Assembly: GCA_963210315.1 (NCBI GenBank)
Contig: OY723302.1
Coordinates: 992,001 to 1,056,000, forward strand
Direction of reading: 5' to 3'
DNA: 64,000 bases
From: Rhynchopus euleeides
Lineage: Eukaryota > Euglenozoa > Diplonemea > Diplonemida > Diplonemidae
The notes under the pieces were generated by a model that was not told the DNA's origin, searched no databases, and worked only from the letters and a program-made list of their open reading frames with translations. The translations under genes were made by a program, and so were the position numbers. Numbering within the stretch: the first letter of the stretch is position 1; each line of letters begins with the position of its first letter. This document shows, piece after piece, positions 33,346 through 44,228 of this stretch.

Positions 33346-33455
33346 CTGCAGGCAGGCCTGCATGCAGGGCTTCGGAGCTCCAGCCTGTGTGTGGATGCAT
33401 CCACAAAAGTTGTGGATGCATGCGCTGCATGCACGGGAAATACTGAGAGCTATGC

Positions 33456-35048
33456 TGGGGGTGGGGGTGGGGGTTTAACCTTATCTTCCTTGGGGGTGCA
33501 GGACCTCCCCCAGGATTGACGAGTTGGGGGTATAGCTTGGCGGACGATGACGTGGTATCGACAGCGGCTTGCCCCCGCCCTGAAATAGGCGCGTGAACTC
33601 TTGCGTCACTTCGCACAGTGTGCATCATGTTCAAATGACACGCAGGAGCCAGTAGGCTGCCTTTCAAACGGGGTGCCTGTCCCTGCTGGACAGGGGGGTC
33701 TGGGGGGCGGAGCCCCCCAGCCGCCGGAGGCCATGGGAGTGAACATTTATTCCTGGTGGGCGCGGTTACTCACGGCATGGTCCCTCGGGGCCAGGCTGCG
33801 ATGCCAGCACGCTAACCCAAATTGCAAAACGGCGGGCGCAGATTCCGTGTGAATTGGGCTGCATCCTGGGTAGCCCGGACCCTACCCGATGTGACGATAA
33901 ATTGTCGCGCAAGGACATGCCACAGGGGGGTCGAGCCCCCCAGCCGCCGTAGTGAACGTCTGTTCACAGGTTGACATGATTCATGCCATGCCAAGCCCCT
34001 GACCAAATTCGGTGGGTCGTTGGGTCGATTGTTACGAAGAGCCCTGCCACCCACGTGTGCAGGACACGCCCGCCCGACATGTGCATTGTACAGCACCACA
34101 CCAACTTCCCGTACGGATTTGTCTGCAAGCCATCCCCGACCCAAATGCCTCCTGTCTCACCGAGTCTGGAAATGCTGCCGCACACACTGCCACACCTGAA
34201 CCCTGCAGGGGCTGCCTGCCGTTGGGTGGCTCGACGATCCGGCACAGGTCCTCCTGCAGCCACCTGATGCGCTCTTGCTTCGCAGAACTCGCCATCGTCA
34301 CGCTTCTCCCTGACGCAGGCCTCCGCGAGCTGCTTCACCAGCTCCGCCTCCTCCGCGTCCCCCCGATGCAGCGACTGCGCGCGCTGGAGGGGGGCCCCGG
34401 ATGGGAGGGCTAGGCGGTGCCGCATGGCTACACCTCGTGCAGGCTGCTGGATCGACGCCGCGGTCCCTGCAGCCGGATCGTCGCAAACCCCAGAGCTTGT
34501 GCGGCCAGGTGCAGGGCTGCGACCTGTCTCGACCCGCATCTCCGCCCAGGCCCGCCCAGTCCCGTAGCTCACGTGTTTCATCGCCTCGGGGATGAACCCC
34601 TCCGGAACTGGGTTCGTCCCCAGCCGTACGGCCTTGTCATACAGCGCCCGTCTCCTGTATCGCTTTCATGAGCCGCTCGCGAGGGGGTGAAGGTGTAGCG
34701 CCCCTCGACGGGGTGCTGGAGGATGGCCCTCAGGTCATCGGGCTCATCGCGGTGGTATTGACAACTTGAGGCCCCCTGTGGTTAAGCCCCCCCTTGCCAG
34801 ACCCCCCAGGGGGGGCTTAAACACGGGGGATCCCAGGTAATAGCGTTTTCCTCGCTGCCTCCCGTGGGGTCTCGACAGCACTAGACATTTCGGCGCAGGT
34901 AGATTGCCTCCACTACAGGCTCACCCTAGACGAAGAGGGTGTCGCCATGGGAACCAAAAACCTGATTAAGGGGTGTAGTGCTCACACGCCATGAACGCCT
35001 CGCCAACCTGGCCAATTTAGCCGGAGGGGTATCGGTCTACCTGGAACA
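33456..35048. other. intergenic region with R60 copies and coding remnants
   Basis: R60 copies lie at 33690-33750 (+) and a shortened one at 33920-33966 (+), the second lacking the hairpin stem. 34780-34830 carries a GGGGGGCTTAA inverted pair. Degenerate coding sequence at 33964-34640 is listed separately. 34880-34985 on + reads HYRLTLDEEGVAMGTKNLIK then stops. Confidence 0.45.
33964..34640 (-). pseudogene. degenerate minus-strand coding region
   Basis: Protein-like runs in shifting minus frames: NPVPEGFIPEAMKHVSYGTG (about 34550-34620), then AEEAELVKQLAEACVREKRD (34290-34350), then in the next frame KQERIRWLQEDLCRIVEPPN (34220-34290). Together they read as one broken helical protein. No family recognised; a mobile-element ORF is possible. 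Confidence 0.35.
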
Positions 35049-35210
35049 ATGAGACGCTCAAAATACCAAGGGAACCCGCACGTCTTCTATGGAATTCCCC
35101 TCAACGGGGAACACGCACCTGACCTGGTGTCCCAAGGCCACGACGCCTCCCCCCACCTGGCACACCGGATCCCGCTGGACTGTGGGGACGCCACTAAAGT
35201 GATTGCGTAA
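35049..35210 (+). CDS. short 53-aa frame, probably a coding remnant
   Basis: ATG at 35049 opens MRRSKYQGNPHVFYGIPLNG and ends KVIA-stop at 35210. Composition is protein-like. An upstream + fragment in a different frame ending in TGA at about 34996 suggests that the two derive from one disrupted gene. Not recognised. Confidence 0.25.
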   Translation: MRRSKYQGNPHVFYGIPLNGEHAPDLVSQGHDASPHLAHRIPLDCGDATKVIA

Positions 35211-35487
35211 CACTGTGTTCACCACCTCCGGTCTTCACGGTCAGGTGAAGATCAATTTTGCAGATGGCGACATGTCATGACCATGTCATGGGGTTCTTCG
35301 GGTGTCCCCATTCAGAAAACACCCGAAAAATATGACAACTTTGCTAAACTGGACCCAACTCCCCACACTCTTTTTTTGCCATTTTTTCCATTTTTGGGCT
35401 CACTTTTTCTCACTTTTCTCACTCCAGAGCGAAGGCCCCCTATGCAAAAATTTGATTAGCAAAATGATATGCATTTTCTGCATAAGA

Positions 35488-35495
35488 CCACCGTG
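35488..35495 (-). mobile_element. right terminus of a CACGGTGG-family element
   Basis: CATAAGACCACCGTG followed by TG. It mirrors the left terminus at 18610 over CACGGTGGTCTTA and shares the AAAATGCATATCATTTTGC subterminal word. No matching left end was seen nearby, so the element is truncated or its left part has diverged. Confidence 0.5.
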
Positions 35496-36471
35496 TGGAA
35501 TCTCATCACCCCCCCCCCCCCCCCGCACCCCCAACGCAAATAGCAATCCCCATGCCGCCCAACAGCACAGGCCCCAAGGGCCTGTGCCTTTATTGGGCGA
35601 GCGATTAAGCTTCCCCACATGTCTTGTTTTGCACCCCACCCCCTACCCCCCAACCGATACCCTCTCCGGCCTCCCGGTGCTGGGTTGTTTTTTTTCATTT
35701 CTTCATTTTCTTCATTCCCCCCCCTGGCCCATCTTGCTTCAGCTGTCCCCGATACACCTCTACTCGGTATATTGTGCCTGAAATGGCCGAGCTGCACACA
35801 CCCTACCTGCCACCCCCTCCTGCAAGTCTTTGCGCTTGGGGAGGGGGAGGGGGGGGAATGAATGTCACCCGTTCGCCGAATGCCAACAACGCGGCTGTGT
35901 TATCCATGTGACCTTGGGGATGCAGCGCACTCCATCCTGCGCGTCTCTCTCTCGCAGATATCCGACGCTCGTGAGGGGGGAGGCTAGCTTCCTTTCAGCC
36001 TGTTCCCTTCCACTGCATGTTCATTTCCACCCCCGCCCCGCCCCGCCACACTTCACCCCCCCTTTCTGTGTTTCGGCAGAAACCTTGGGCAGAAACACGC
36101 TGTCGGTGATACTGCGTGTATGTGTCATGTGATATGGAAAAGAATCCCCCACTCTCGCCACGACACAGGCGTGACAAAATCGTTAAACCCCTCATGGTGT
36201 AGCAGAAATGAGGGTTTTTGACTACGAACGTACTACGAAATATGGGGGCTTCTGCTACACCACCTCAGGGAGCAGTTCTGGGGTTCTGGGATTCAGACGA
36301 GAGAGAGGGGGGATGGAGGAGGGGGGGGGGGGGCGGAAGGGTTGGCCGGATTCCGGGCGCCGCCGCTTTTGTTTTAAAAAATGATTGTTTTGAGCCCGAA
36401 AAACCCCTTAGAAGTTAAAACCCCCTACCGCCACGCCCAGGTCTCGTCCTCCTTTCCTTCACCCCCCCCCC
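35496..36471. other. low-complexity pyrimidine-rich DNA, no gene seen
   Basis: Long C runs (35506-35525, 36463-36478) and CCCCACC-type sequence. Open frames here are Pro/Ser/Leu-rich by-products. Confidence 0.5.
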
Positions 36472-36637
36472 CCCTAGGGGGGGTCAAATGGGGGTGACAA
36501 ACACGATTTTTCAAAAAACCGGCGCAGAGGCCCCAAAGCCCCCGTAAACCCTCCAAACCCCCCCAGATCGGTCCGGAAACCCATCGAACCCCACTTTTCC
36601 ACCATTCCGGGCACCTCAGGTGCCCGAATTGGGGTAC

Positions 36638-36868
36638 CTAAATTTTGTGCCACCGTTTGGTACCGGACAGTGCCACTGTGTGGGAGGTTGGAAAAGAAAA
36701 TGCCCCAACACACCACATCTGAGGGTTGCAATGCATGTTGCTTGCCAACCACGTCATCCGGTGGGTGTCAGGCGCTATGTAGGTGGCATTAGCCAGGTCT
36801 TCGATGTGTTCTGGCTTGTATATATACCTCCCTGCCTGCGGCACAGGCACTGCCTTTGTCCCCCACAC
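36638..36868 (-). CDS. outward-reading frame in the left arm
   Basis: The minus frame contains AGRYIYKPEHIEDLANATYI and ends GTKRWHKI-stop. It is the same peptide as in the right arm with one visible difference (ALSGT versus ALYGT). An upstream minus frame in the centre (EARKVNTALGWRVVVPL) may be its 5-prime exon, but the frame must change between them. Confidence 0.4.
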   Translation of the reverse strand: MWGTKAVPVPQAGRYIYKPEHIEDLANATYIAPDTHRMTWLASNMHCNPQMWCVGAFSFPTSHTVALSGTKRWHKI

Positions 36869-37095
36869 CAGCCACAGAGAGCGTATTGTACTCGGTCCAC
36901 GGTTGCTGATTCATTGTGATGCGTTGTATCCTCGAGTGAACGTCACACACTAGTGGCACCACCACCCGCCATCCGAGAGCTGTATTGACTTTGCGCGCTT
37001 CCGTTGTATTCACCTCGCCACGCATATTGCACCGTTCAGTACCAGTGCTCTTGGGCCAGGCAAAGTAGACCGCAGCAACTACCAATTCTGGCACA

Positions 37096-37452
37096 ATGGG
37101 TACCACGACAGCGCACTTCATGTGTTCCCGGAATGTACAGCTCGTGTTGCAACAGTCGTTGTCAACACATCCCGGTTGTGGAGCACTGCTGCACAGGAAT
37201 CACACGACCATCTGGACTGTTCCGTACCTACAGGCAGCCTCCCGGTGCATGGTGGCAGGGAGGTATATATACAAGCCAGAACACATCGAAGACCTGGCTA
37301 ATGCCACCTACATAGCGCCTGACACCCACCGGATGACGTGGTTGGCAAGCAACATGCATTGCAACCCTCAGATGTGGTGTGTTGGGGCATTTTCTTTTCC
37401 AACCTCCCACACAGTGGCACTGTACGGTACCAAACGGTGGCACAAAATTTAG
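37096..37452 (+). CDS. outward-reading 118-aa frame in the right arm
   Basis: ATG at 37096. The N-terminal part (LVLQQSLSTHPGCGALLHRN) comes from the unique centre and the C-terminal part (AGRYIYKPEHIEDLANATYI to GTKRWHKI) from the arm. It includes W, H and C residues at MTWLASNMHCNPQMWC. No domain recognised. It may be the element's protein or a captured fragment duplicated by arm formation. Confidence 0.45.
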   Translation: MGTTTAHFMCSRNVQLVLQQSLSTHPGCGALLHRNHTTIWTVPYLQAASRCMVAGRYIYKPEHIEDLANATYIAPDTHRMTWLASNMHCNPQMWCVGAFSFPTSHTVALYGTKRWHKI

Positions 37453-37625
37453 GTACCCCAATTCGGGCACCTGAGGTGCCCGGAATGGTGGAAAAGTGGG
37501 GTTCGATGGGTTTCCGGACCGATCTGGGGGGGTTTGGAGGGTTTACGGGGGCTTTGGGGCCTCTGCGCCGGTTTTTTGAAAAATCGTGTTTGTCCACGTA
37601 AAAGGGTGGCATTTGACCCCCCCTA

Positions 37626-39224
37626 CCCCCCCCCCCCCCCCTGAGTGGACTCTTCGCGGTTCCCTTCGGTTCAACGGAGATCACTCCACCCCTCTCTCTC
37701 TCGGCATTTCCCATATCTCTCCCTCATTTGCACAGAGGGTCGTTCGGATGTTTGCCGTAACCTGCCTCAGGTCACGGTAAAAAAGACTGTTGGCAGCGCA
37801 TGTATGTCTCGCGTACGTGCACAGGTGCGCTCTAACAAATTCCCGCCGACTGGACCAAGCGGGGTGTTGTGGATTAATGAGATGACCTGTTGTGTCAAAT
37901 CGCGAGCTGTGTAGGACGGATTGGCTGGGGCTTCACTAACACCCGTATGTGGCGATCCGGCATTGCCACATCACCGGGAACCACTCTGGAGCACGCCATT
38001 CCGTTTGCCTGCCCTTTATTTTTTGCCCCGTCGCGGGGGGTACAGGGGGAGTAGAGAGGTGAGAAGTCATTTTGCCCTGCTAGCTCGGCACATTCCCTCT
38101 TCTTCTTCGTCTTCCTTCTTCTTCATTTTTTTTTGCGAAGTTCTATACACGTTTACCCCACGTTGTGCATTCGTTGCGTGTGTCGCATGCTGCATCGCTG
38201 CAGTGCAGTGAACACCTTCTGGGTGATAGACTCTGCGACAGACCACGCCCCACTTTGCAGCCCATGATGGAGGCTACAACGTGAGCAACCGAGTCTACCT
38301 TTCCACTCTAGGAAGGCTCTGTGTGCGTTGTGTTCGGTCTGCTCCCGGAGAAAGGGTGGCCCATCGGTCCAAAGCGCCGATCATCTTCCGATGCTCAAAG
38401 AAGGCCTCCCCGCCCTGCTTGGGCATCGGCTTCTGTTCTTGCAAGGGGTGTGATGTGTGTGGGGGGTGGGAGAGGCCTCCAGGTGAAGGTACAGACAGCC
38501 CTTTCTCTTGTCTGCAAACAGGGGTTGCGTTATAGAAACCCTTTACTAACCGGGATCCCAAGTGCCCTCAGCGCAGATCTGCGGCGCGGTTGAGCTGGCT
38601 GGCTCCAGAAGAGGGGCGAGGAGGAAACCAGGCAAAACAAAACTCTCAGGTAATGCCCCATGAGGTGTAAGACCAGATAATGTGTGCCCCACCCCCCCCA
38701 CCCGACCCCCCACCCCCTTTCACTACCCCTCCGCGTGTGTGGTGATATTCCGTCTTCTATTTTTTTCGACTCTGTTACCCCCCCCCCTTGGATGTATAAA
38801 GTCCTCCCCCGCCCCACCTCACACACAAACAGCAAACACGCTTGGCAGGGCGCCATACACCGCCCTTCCAACGAGATAGGTTTCGCCCGCCTGGTGGAGA
38901 GAGGACTCCATTTTCGCAGGGGCATTGTGCCATCTCGCCCACCCCCCTCGACCTCCCCGACTTGCATACCCCAACCCTGCTTTCGCTTTCCGTCCTGCTT
39001 CTGGGAGGGGGGGCTTTCTCTGGAGCTGTTCAAAACCAAATCCAACAAAAAAAATTGTCAAAAAAAAGGGTGTGCCGTGCTCAATTGGTGCGGCAATCCT
39101 CTGGCATGTTCTCTCTTTTCCCCCACCCCAAAAGGAACGGCAACTGTCGATCGCAAACCCGCGCACGGAGATTGCATCAGTTGGGATGCATTGTCTCCCG
39201 CCAGCAGGTGTCGCACAGTGCCAA
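37626..39224. other. intergenic region, no gene recognised
   Basis: A TTGGCAGCG motif near 37784 follows AAAAAAGACTG, as at 58240. Short CT-rich stretches occur at 38100-38135 and 38690-38790. Open frames are short and Pro-rich. Confidence 0.45.
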
Positions 39225-40662
39225 CCCCCTCCTCCCCCTCCTCCTCCCCCTCCTCCTCCTCCTCCTCCTCCTCCTCCCCCTCCTCCTCCCCCTCCTCCTC
39301 CTCCTCCTCCTCCTCCTCCCCCTCCTCCTCCTCCTCCTCCTCCTCCTCCTCCTCCTCCTCCTCCTCCTCCTCCTCCTCCTCCTCCTCCTCCTCCTCCTCC
39401 TCCTCCTCCTCCTCCTCCTCCTCCTCCTCCTCCTCCTCCTCCTCCTCCTCCTCCTCCTCCTCCTCCTCCTCCTCCTCCTCCTCCTCCTCCTCCACCCTCC
39501 TCCTCCTCCTCCTCCTCCTCCTCCTCCTCCTCCTCCTCCTCCTCCTCCTCCTCCTCCTCCTCCTCCTCCTCCTCCTCCTCCTCCCCCTCCTCCTCCTCCT
39601 CCTCCTCCTCCTCCTCCTCCTCCTCCTCCTCCTCCTCCTCCTCCTCCTCCTCCTCCCCCTCCTCCTCCTCCTCCTCCTCCCCCTCCTCCTCCTCCTCCTC
39701 CTCCTCCTCCTCCTCCTCCTCCTCCTCCCCCTCCTCCTCCTCCTCCTCCCCCTCCTCCTCCTCCTCCTCCTCCTCCTCCTCCTCCTCCTCCTCCTCCTCC
39801 TCCTCCTCCCCCTCCTCCTCCTCCTCCTCCTCCTCCTCCTCCTCCTCCTCCTCCTCCTCCTCCTCCTCCTCCTCCTCCTCCTCCTCCTCCTCCCCCTCCT
39901 CCTCCTCCTCCTCCTCCTCCTCCTCCTCCTCCTCCTCCTCCTCCCCCTCCTCCTCCTCCTCCTCCTCCTCCTCCTCCTCCCCCTCCTCCTCCTCCTCCTC
40001 CTCCTCCTCCTCCCCCTCCTCCTCCTCCTCCTCCTCCTCCTCCTCCTCCTCCTCCTCCTCCTCCTCCTCCTCCTCCTCCTCCTCCTCCTCCTCCTCCTCC
40101 TCCTCCTCCTCCTCCTCCTCCCCCTCCTCCTCCTCCTCCTCCTCCTCCTCCCCCTCCTCCTCCCCCTCCTCCTCCTCCTCCTCCTCCTCCTCCTCCCCCT
40201 CCTCCTCCCCCTCCTCCTCCTCCTCCCCCTCCTCCTCCTCCTCCTCCTCCCCCTCCTCCTCCCCCTCCTCCTCCTCCTCCCCCTCCTCCTCCTCCCCCTC
40301 CTCCCCCTCCTCCTCCTCCTCCTCCTCCTCCTCCCCCTCCTCCTCCTCCTCCTCCTCCTCCTCCTCCCCCTCCTCCTCCTCCTCCTCCCCCTCCTCCTCC
40401 CCCTCCTCCTCCTCCTCCCCCTCCTCCTCCTCCCCCTCCTCCCCCTCCTCCTCCTCCTCCTCCTCCTCCTCCTCCTCCTCCTCCTCCCCCTCCTCCTCCT
40501 CCTCCCCCTCCTCCTCCTCCTCCTCCTCCTCCTCCTCCTCCTCCTCCTCCTCCCCCTCCTCCTCCCCCTCCTCCTCCTCCTCCTCCTCCTCCTCCTCCTC
40601 CTCCTCCTCCTCCTCCTCCTCCCCCTCCTCCTCCTCCTCCTCCTCCTCCTCCTCCTCCTCCT
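39225..40662. repeat. 1.4-kb (TCC)n polypyrimidine tract
   Basis: TCC/CTC repeats interrupted at irregular intervals by single extra C bases (CCCCCTCC) that keep the 3-nt register. A single ACC interruption occurs near 39494. The strand is almost pure pyrimidine. Every frame is open (Ser, Leu or Pro; Gly, Glu or Arg on the other strand), so the long frames carry no coding information. Confidence 0.98.
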
Positions 40663-42974
40663 GTTCGACTGTGGTTATACCGTGCCTGACTCGACTTTCT
40701 GGCCCACACCCAAGACTGAAAGACGGAAGGGGTGGTATGGCATAGAGTATGGCGTGCCCGCGCTCCTCATTTGACGAGACTCATCTGCGCGCACGTGATT
40801 AGGATACAGCAAAAAAAGAGTTCATGCGCCTCCCTTCTACCCTTTTTGGCGCAGGTGGGTGGTGTTGTTGTTTGGGGATGTTGTTTTGAGTAATTCTCGC
40901 ATATCGGCGGGGGGGAAAATCATAATATTGCCCGATGCCGTAAAAAGCGTGGTGAGCATCCTTTCTCTTCTTCTTCTTTTTTTTGTTAGTTCGGCGTAGC
41001 CAACTGGGGAAACTTTCTGTGCCTTTAGCTGGATCGTGCGTCCCCACTCACACCACTTCATCAGACCGGGGAGTGGTGTACACAAAGAGTGGGGTCTGCG
41101 TTCCAACAAAACAACTTTCGGCAGTAATTGGTTTGTTGTCTCGTTTTGCTGTCACTTTACGATCCAGCGGGGGCACAGATAGTTTTGCTCATGGACTCTT
41201 TCTGTCCCCCCCCCCCTCCCCAACATCTCCCTTTTTCGCACAAACAACAGCTTTATCTTTTTGGGATCTCGTCTCCGCCCTCTCTCTATTTCCACAACAA
41301 GGTTGCTTGTTGAAAAAATGGCGAAAAACGCTATACTTTTGTGTGTGGGAATGCGGCTTGCTGTGTGTTTTTTATGCGATTTCTCAGGTTTCATGATATC
41401 ACCGGTGTTGCAGCACTACCCGATCGTGCCGTGCCTGGGTGAAGGAGGCGGGTCATTACGCCCGGTCTTCCCATCCCAAGCACACCAAACGAGGGAGATG
41501 CCTGTTCACCCGCTGGGGGTCTGCTTCAAGCCAGCAAACGGGTGGCTGGGGAGCACGGACAAAAAAAATAATGTTCAAATCGTTGAAAAGGGCCAGACCC
41601 TATGTGCGCCACTGTGGGGGGCGGGGTGGGGAGCGGGGAAGGAGGGCTGTGTCGTAGCGTAGGCCAAGTGCCTGGTGAAGGCCAGGCCGGTTTCTTCGGT
41701 AAAATTTTGTTTTGAGCCCCGCCCCCCGCCCCCCCCGCTTCTTTCCACCACCCACCCCCCTCATCGACCCACCCCCACCCCTCTCCCCCGTCTTTCCATG
41801 CAAGACGTTTACCCTTTCCAGCAAAAAAAATGCCCCGAGTTCCTCCTTCAGTACTCGCCCCTCCCCTTCGAACTCACCACCCCTTCGGTTTAATAGTATA
41901 AGGCGCTTCTTGGCGAGATTTCCCCACAAATCTAAAGTATCAGCAAGCTTGCAGGCATGGTGGGGGGGAACCCTCACTCGACCCAGGCCAGAATTCAAAG
42001 GGCGCAGCGGGGGATAGTGTGGGGGCGGGGCACTTTCGGGGGGTCAATGCGCGTATTCTCTCTCAGTCCAGTGGCCAGGATGGCCGGAGCATTGCATTTG
42101 TTTTTTCCTGGTTCAATGCCTTCTCACGTGTGGCGTGTTGTCGTTGTGGCGATTGGTGTAATTTATTTTGTGTCTGCCCTCCTCATTGGGGGAAGCCGAT
42201 TACTACTGATGTTTTATGCGGGAGAGTCTGAGAGAGATGCTAGTTATCGTTTTTTTTTGTTTTGAATTTTATGGCTTTTTTTTGAGCCTTCTTGATGCTG
42301 ATCAAAAGAACGGGCAGAGTTCTCTATTCTTACCTCGCCACCACCACCCCACCCCCGAGTCGTAGGTGATGCGTTCCACTTTCTCATTTCATTTGCATGA
42401 TCTGCCCCCATGATACCCCCCCCCCCTTCCCCTCTCTGGAAGAAAGAGAACGTCAGTTCCATGTCTGTGATTTTGTGCCCAAACCCCCACCCCCCCTCCC
42501 CTCCTCTTCCCCCCCGCCCCTGTGGAAGTCAACCATACAAATGCCGTTTTGTGCGCAGCGTTGTTGATTACCCAGAACCCACCCACCACCCCATATACCT
42601 CCTGCTCTTATGACTTTATTTCCCATCCCCCGCTCTTGGAGAACATATGATCAGCATGAGCTGACGGAAAAAACAATGTGGGTGTGCGCCTCCCTGCCCC
42701 CTGTTCGTACCACACGTCGGGGCTGTGGTTGCCGAAAAACCGATAGCGTATCAGTTCTCGTGCGTTCGTCTCTCGTGGACTTTCTGTACGATGCGGGTTC
42801 GCTAATCCAACACAGCAAACGAAAGACCGTGAAGAGGATTGATGAAAAACCCAGGAAAAAAAAGAAACCAAATGGAAGGGGAAAGGGAAGGGGTTGGGGG
42901 GCCAACCACAAAGCGCCGTCTATCCTGTTATACGGGAGAGGACGGGGCGAAAAACCCGCCCCCCCCCCCCCTAG
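40663..42974. other. intergenic region, no gene recognised
   Basis: AT/C-rich with several poly-C runs. A 72-bp segment at 42744-42815 (GATAGCGTATCAGTTCTCGT onward) recurs inverted at 58085-58162. Confidence 0.5.
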
Positions 42975-43069
42975 GCATAGGGTGCGGGCGATTCGGTTAT
43001 CGCCCAAATCGCAAAAATTATCGCCCTCATTATCGCCCATTCTGTCAAGGCGATAAGTGGCGATAATTT

Positions 43070-43182
43070 TTTACACAAACAATCTTGCTTGTGACAGTAA
43101 ACAATAGGCTGTTGGCAGCGTGCAGTGCAACATACATAATTCCATGAACAGATATATTGCATAGTGCGCACAAACAAAATGT
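43070..43182 (+). repeat. left terminal repeat of the YR retroelement
   Basis: 113 bp, TTTACACAAACAATCTTGCT to AACAAAATGT, in direct orientation to 47553-47665 and to the solo copy at 32879. ORF1 starts at the ATG in its last four bases (43179), so the start codon belongs to the repeat. Direct terminal repeats without a target-site duplication fit YR retroelements, which integrate by recombination. Confidence 0.9.
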
Positions 43183-44225
43183 CCGATAGGGCGAAGTTCG
43201 ACCTGGAGCTGGTTGACTGGAGCCGCATCCCCTCGGTGGAGTACCCAGCTGACGCCGCCCCGGCCTCCACATCGACGGACTGCGTCCTCGTCCCCTCCTG
43301 CGAGACCCTCCACGATGGGGGCACGCAGTGCAACCGGTGTGGATGTCGCGGTTCGGTAGAATGCCTGGAGAAGAGGATTCCCGACCGCGATGATCGCGTT
43401 CGCCTGTTGCCACGGGAGGGGACGAGGTGGGTCTGTCCGCCCTGCGCCTGGGAGGTGCACCAGAAGGAGCCCCTTGTCCGGAGCGGCGACTTGGAAGCAC
43501 CTCCGGGCGCGGATGAAGAGGACCTGAGGGAGGCCGTTGTGGACACGGTACCCCCTGCCGGGGACGAGGCCGACGCTGCTTCCCTCCGCAAACAGGTTGC
43601 GGAACAGGCGAAGAAGATCGCCTTCCTGGAGGCCCAGAAGGAGGCGGAGGAGGTCCCGTACGACCTCGAGCTTCGTCGGGTGGCCCGTTGGGAGAAGCAC
43701 TTGTGCTCCCGGATCGGCGTGGACCGCATATTGGATAAGGTCCACGCCCGATACGGCCCCTTCCCCGCCAGCCCTGAGGACACCGGCAAGGGGTACCAAC
43801 ACGAGCAGCGGACGCTGTTCACCGTGCTGAAGAAGGCTCGCGACCCGCGGACGGGACATTGGGCCTCCTCGCTGCTTCCCCTCCTACACGTCACCATGGT
43901 GCGTCTTGAGGCCCTGAAATACCAGAGTGCCGAGGGGGTCGCCTTCTCCGTCGGGGTAGCCATGGGCGCGGCCTACGAGGCCCACGCCCTCACCCTTGAA
44001 TGGTCCGCCTACACCGACGGAGAACTGCGCACCGCCGCCAATGTAGCCAAGAGGGGTGAGGCGGTGAAGGAGGCGCAGAAGAAGGTCTCGGGTGGCGCCG
44101 TCCACGCGGGTACCTTCGGAGCCACGCGAGGAAGGGGGGGCTACTCCGGGGGGAGGAAAGATATGAAGAGGTCTCAGCCGTCCCAAGGGGGGGGTAGGGA
44201 CCACAAGTACGCAAAAAAGGACTGA
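43179..44225 (+). CDS. ORF1, gag-like zinc-finger protein (348 aa)
   Basis: ATG at 43179 in the left terminal repeat. Residues 51-94 carry C51-x2-C54-x-C56, C62, then C86-x2-C89 and H94, a PHD-like cysteine/histidine cluster (QCNRCGCRG, WVCPPCAWEVH). Residues 130-160 form a charged coiled coil (SLRKQVAEQAKKIAFLEAQK). Residues 310-348 are Gly/Arg/Lys-rich (RGRGGYSGGRKDMKRSQ), typical of nucleic-acid-binding tails. The likely role is binding and packaging of the element RNA, by analogy with the position of gag. The stop is TGA followed by CTA, and the frame stays open beyond it into the tyrosine recombinase, so a readthrough fusion is likely. No similarity to canonical CCHC gag is visible. Confidence 0.8.
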   Translation: MSDRAKFDLELVDWSRIPSVEYPADAAPASTSTDCVLVPSCETLHDGGTQCNRCGCRGSVECLEKRIPDRDDRVRLLPREGTRWVCPPCAWEVHQKEPLVRSGDLEAPPGADEEDLREAVVDTVPPAGDEADAASLRKQVAEQAKKIAFLEAQKEAEEVPYDLELRRVARWEKHLCSRIGVDRILDKVHARYGPFPASPEDTGKGYQHEQRTLFTVLKKARDPRTGHWASSLLPLLHVTMVRLEALKYQSAEGVAFSVGVAMGAAYEAHALTLEWSAYTDGELRTAANVAKRGEAVKEAQKKVSGGAVHAGTFGATRGRGGYSGGRKDMKRSQPSQGGGRDHKYAKKD

Positions 44226-44228
44226 CTA
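44223..44228 (+). promoter_or_regulatory. candidate stop-codon readthrough site UGA-CUA
   Basis: ORF1 ends GAC-TGA-CTA-CCC. UGA followed by CUA is a well-established leaky context in eukaryotic cellular and viral genes. Downstream codons (44226-45245) are open in the same frame with no good ATG until 44517, inside the YR core-binding domain. Confidence 0.6.

Larger units (their letters stand above)
32642..33455. mobile_element. 0.8-kb element with GCATAGCTCTCAGT inverted ends
   Basis: GCATAGCTCTCAGT at 32642-32655 is exactly inverted at 33442-33455, continuing with CCCGTG and GGATGCATCCA-type subterminal repeats. Both ends are flanked by GGGGGTGGGG tracts. It contains the solo YR terminal repeat (32879-32991) and a CATC/ATGC tetranucleotide array (33178-33345). 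Confidence 0.6.
36472..37625. mobile_element. 1.15-kb element with 365-bp inverted arms
   Basis: Arms 36472-36835 and 37255-37625 are near-identical inverted copies surrounding a 419-bp centre. Outer ends are G/C tracts followed by GGGTCAAATG. Both arms encode the same C-terminal peptide reading outward (see the two entries below). Poly-C tracts abut both ends. Confidence 0.85.

Noticed and set aside
34560..34640. TAGCTCACGTG plus GGGTTCGTCCCC, resembling tRNA A and B boxes
   Set aside because: The acceptor stem does not pair and the T-loop lacks the conserved A.
38684..40774. Frames of 500-700 codons of poly-Ser, Leu, Pro or Gly
   Set aside because: By-product of the (TCC)n tract; equal openness on both strands.
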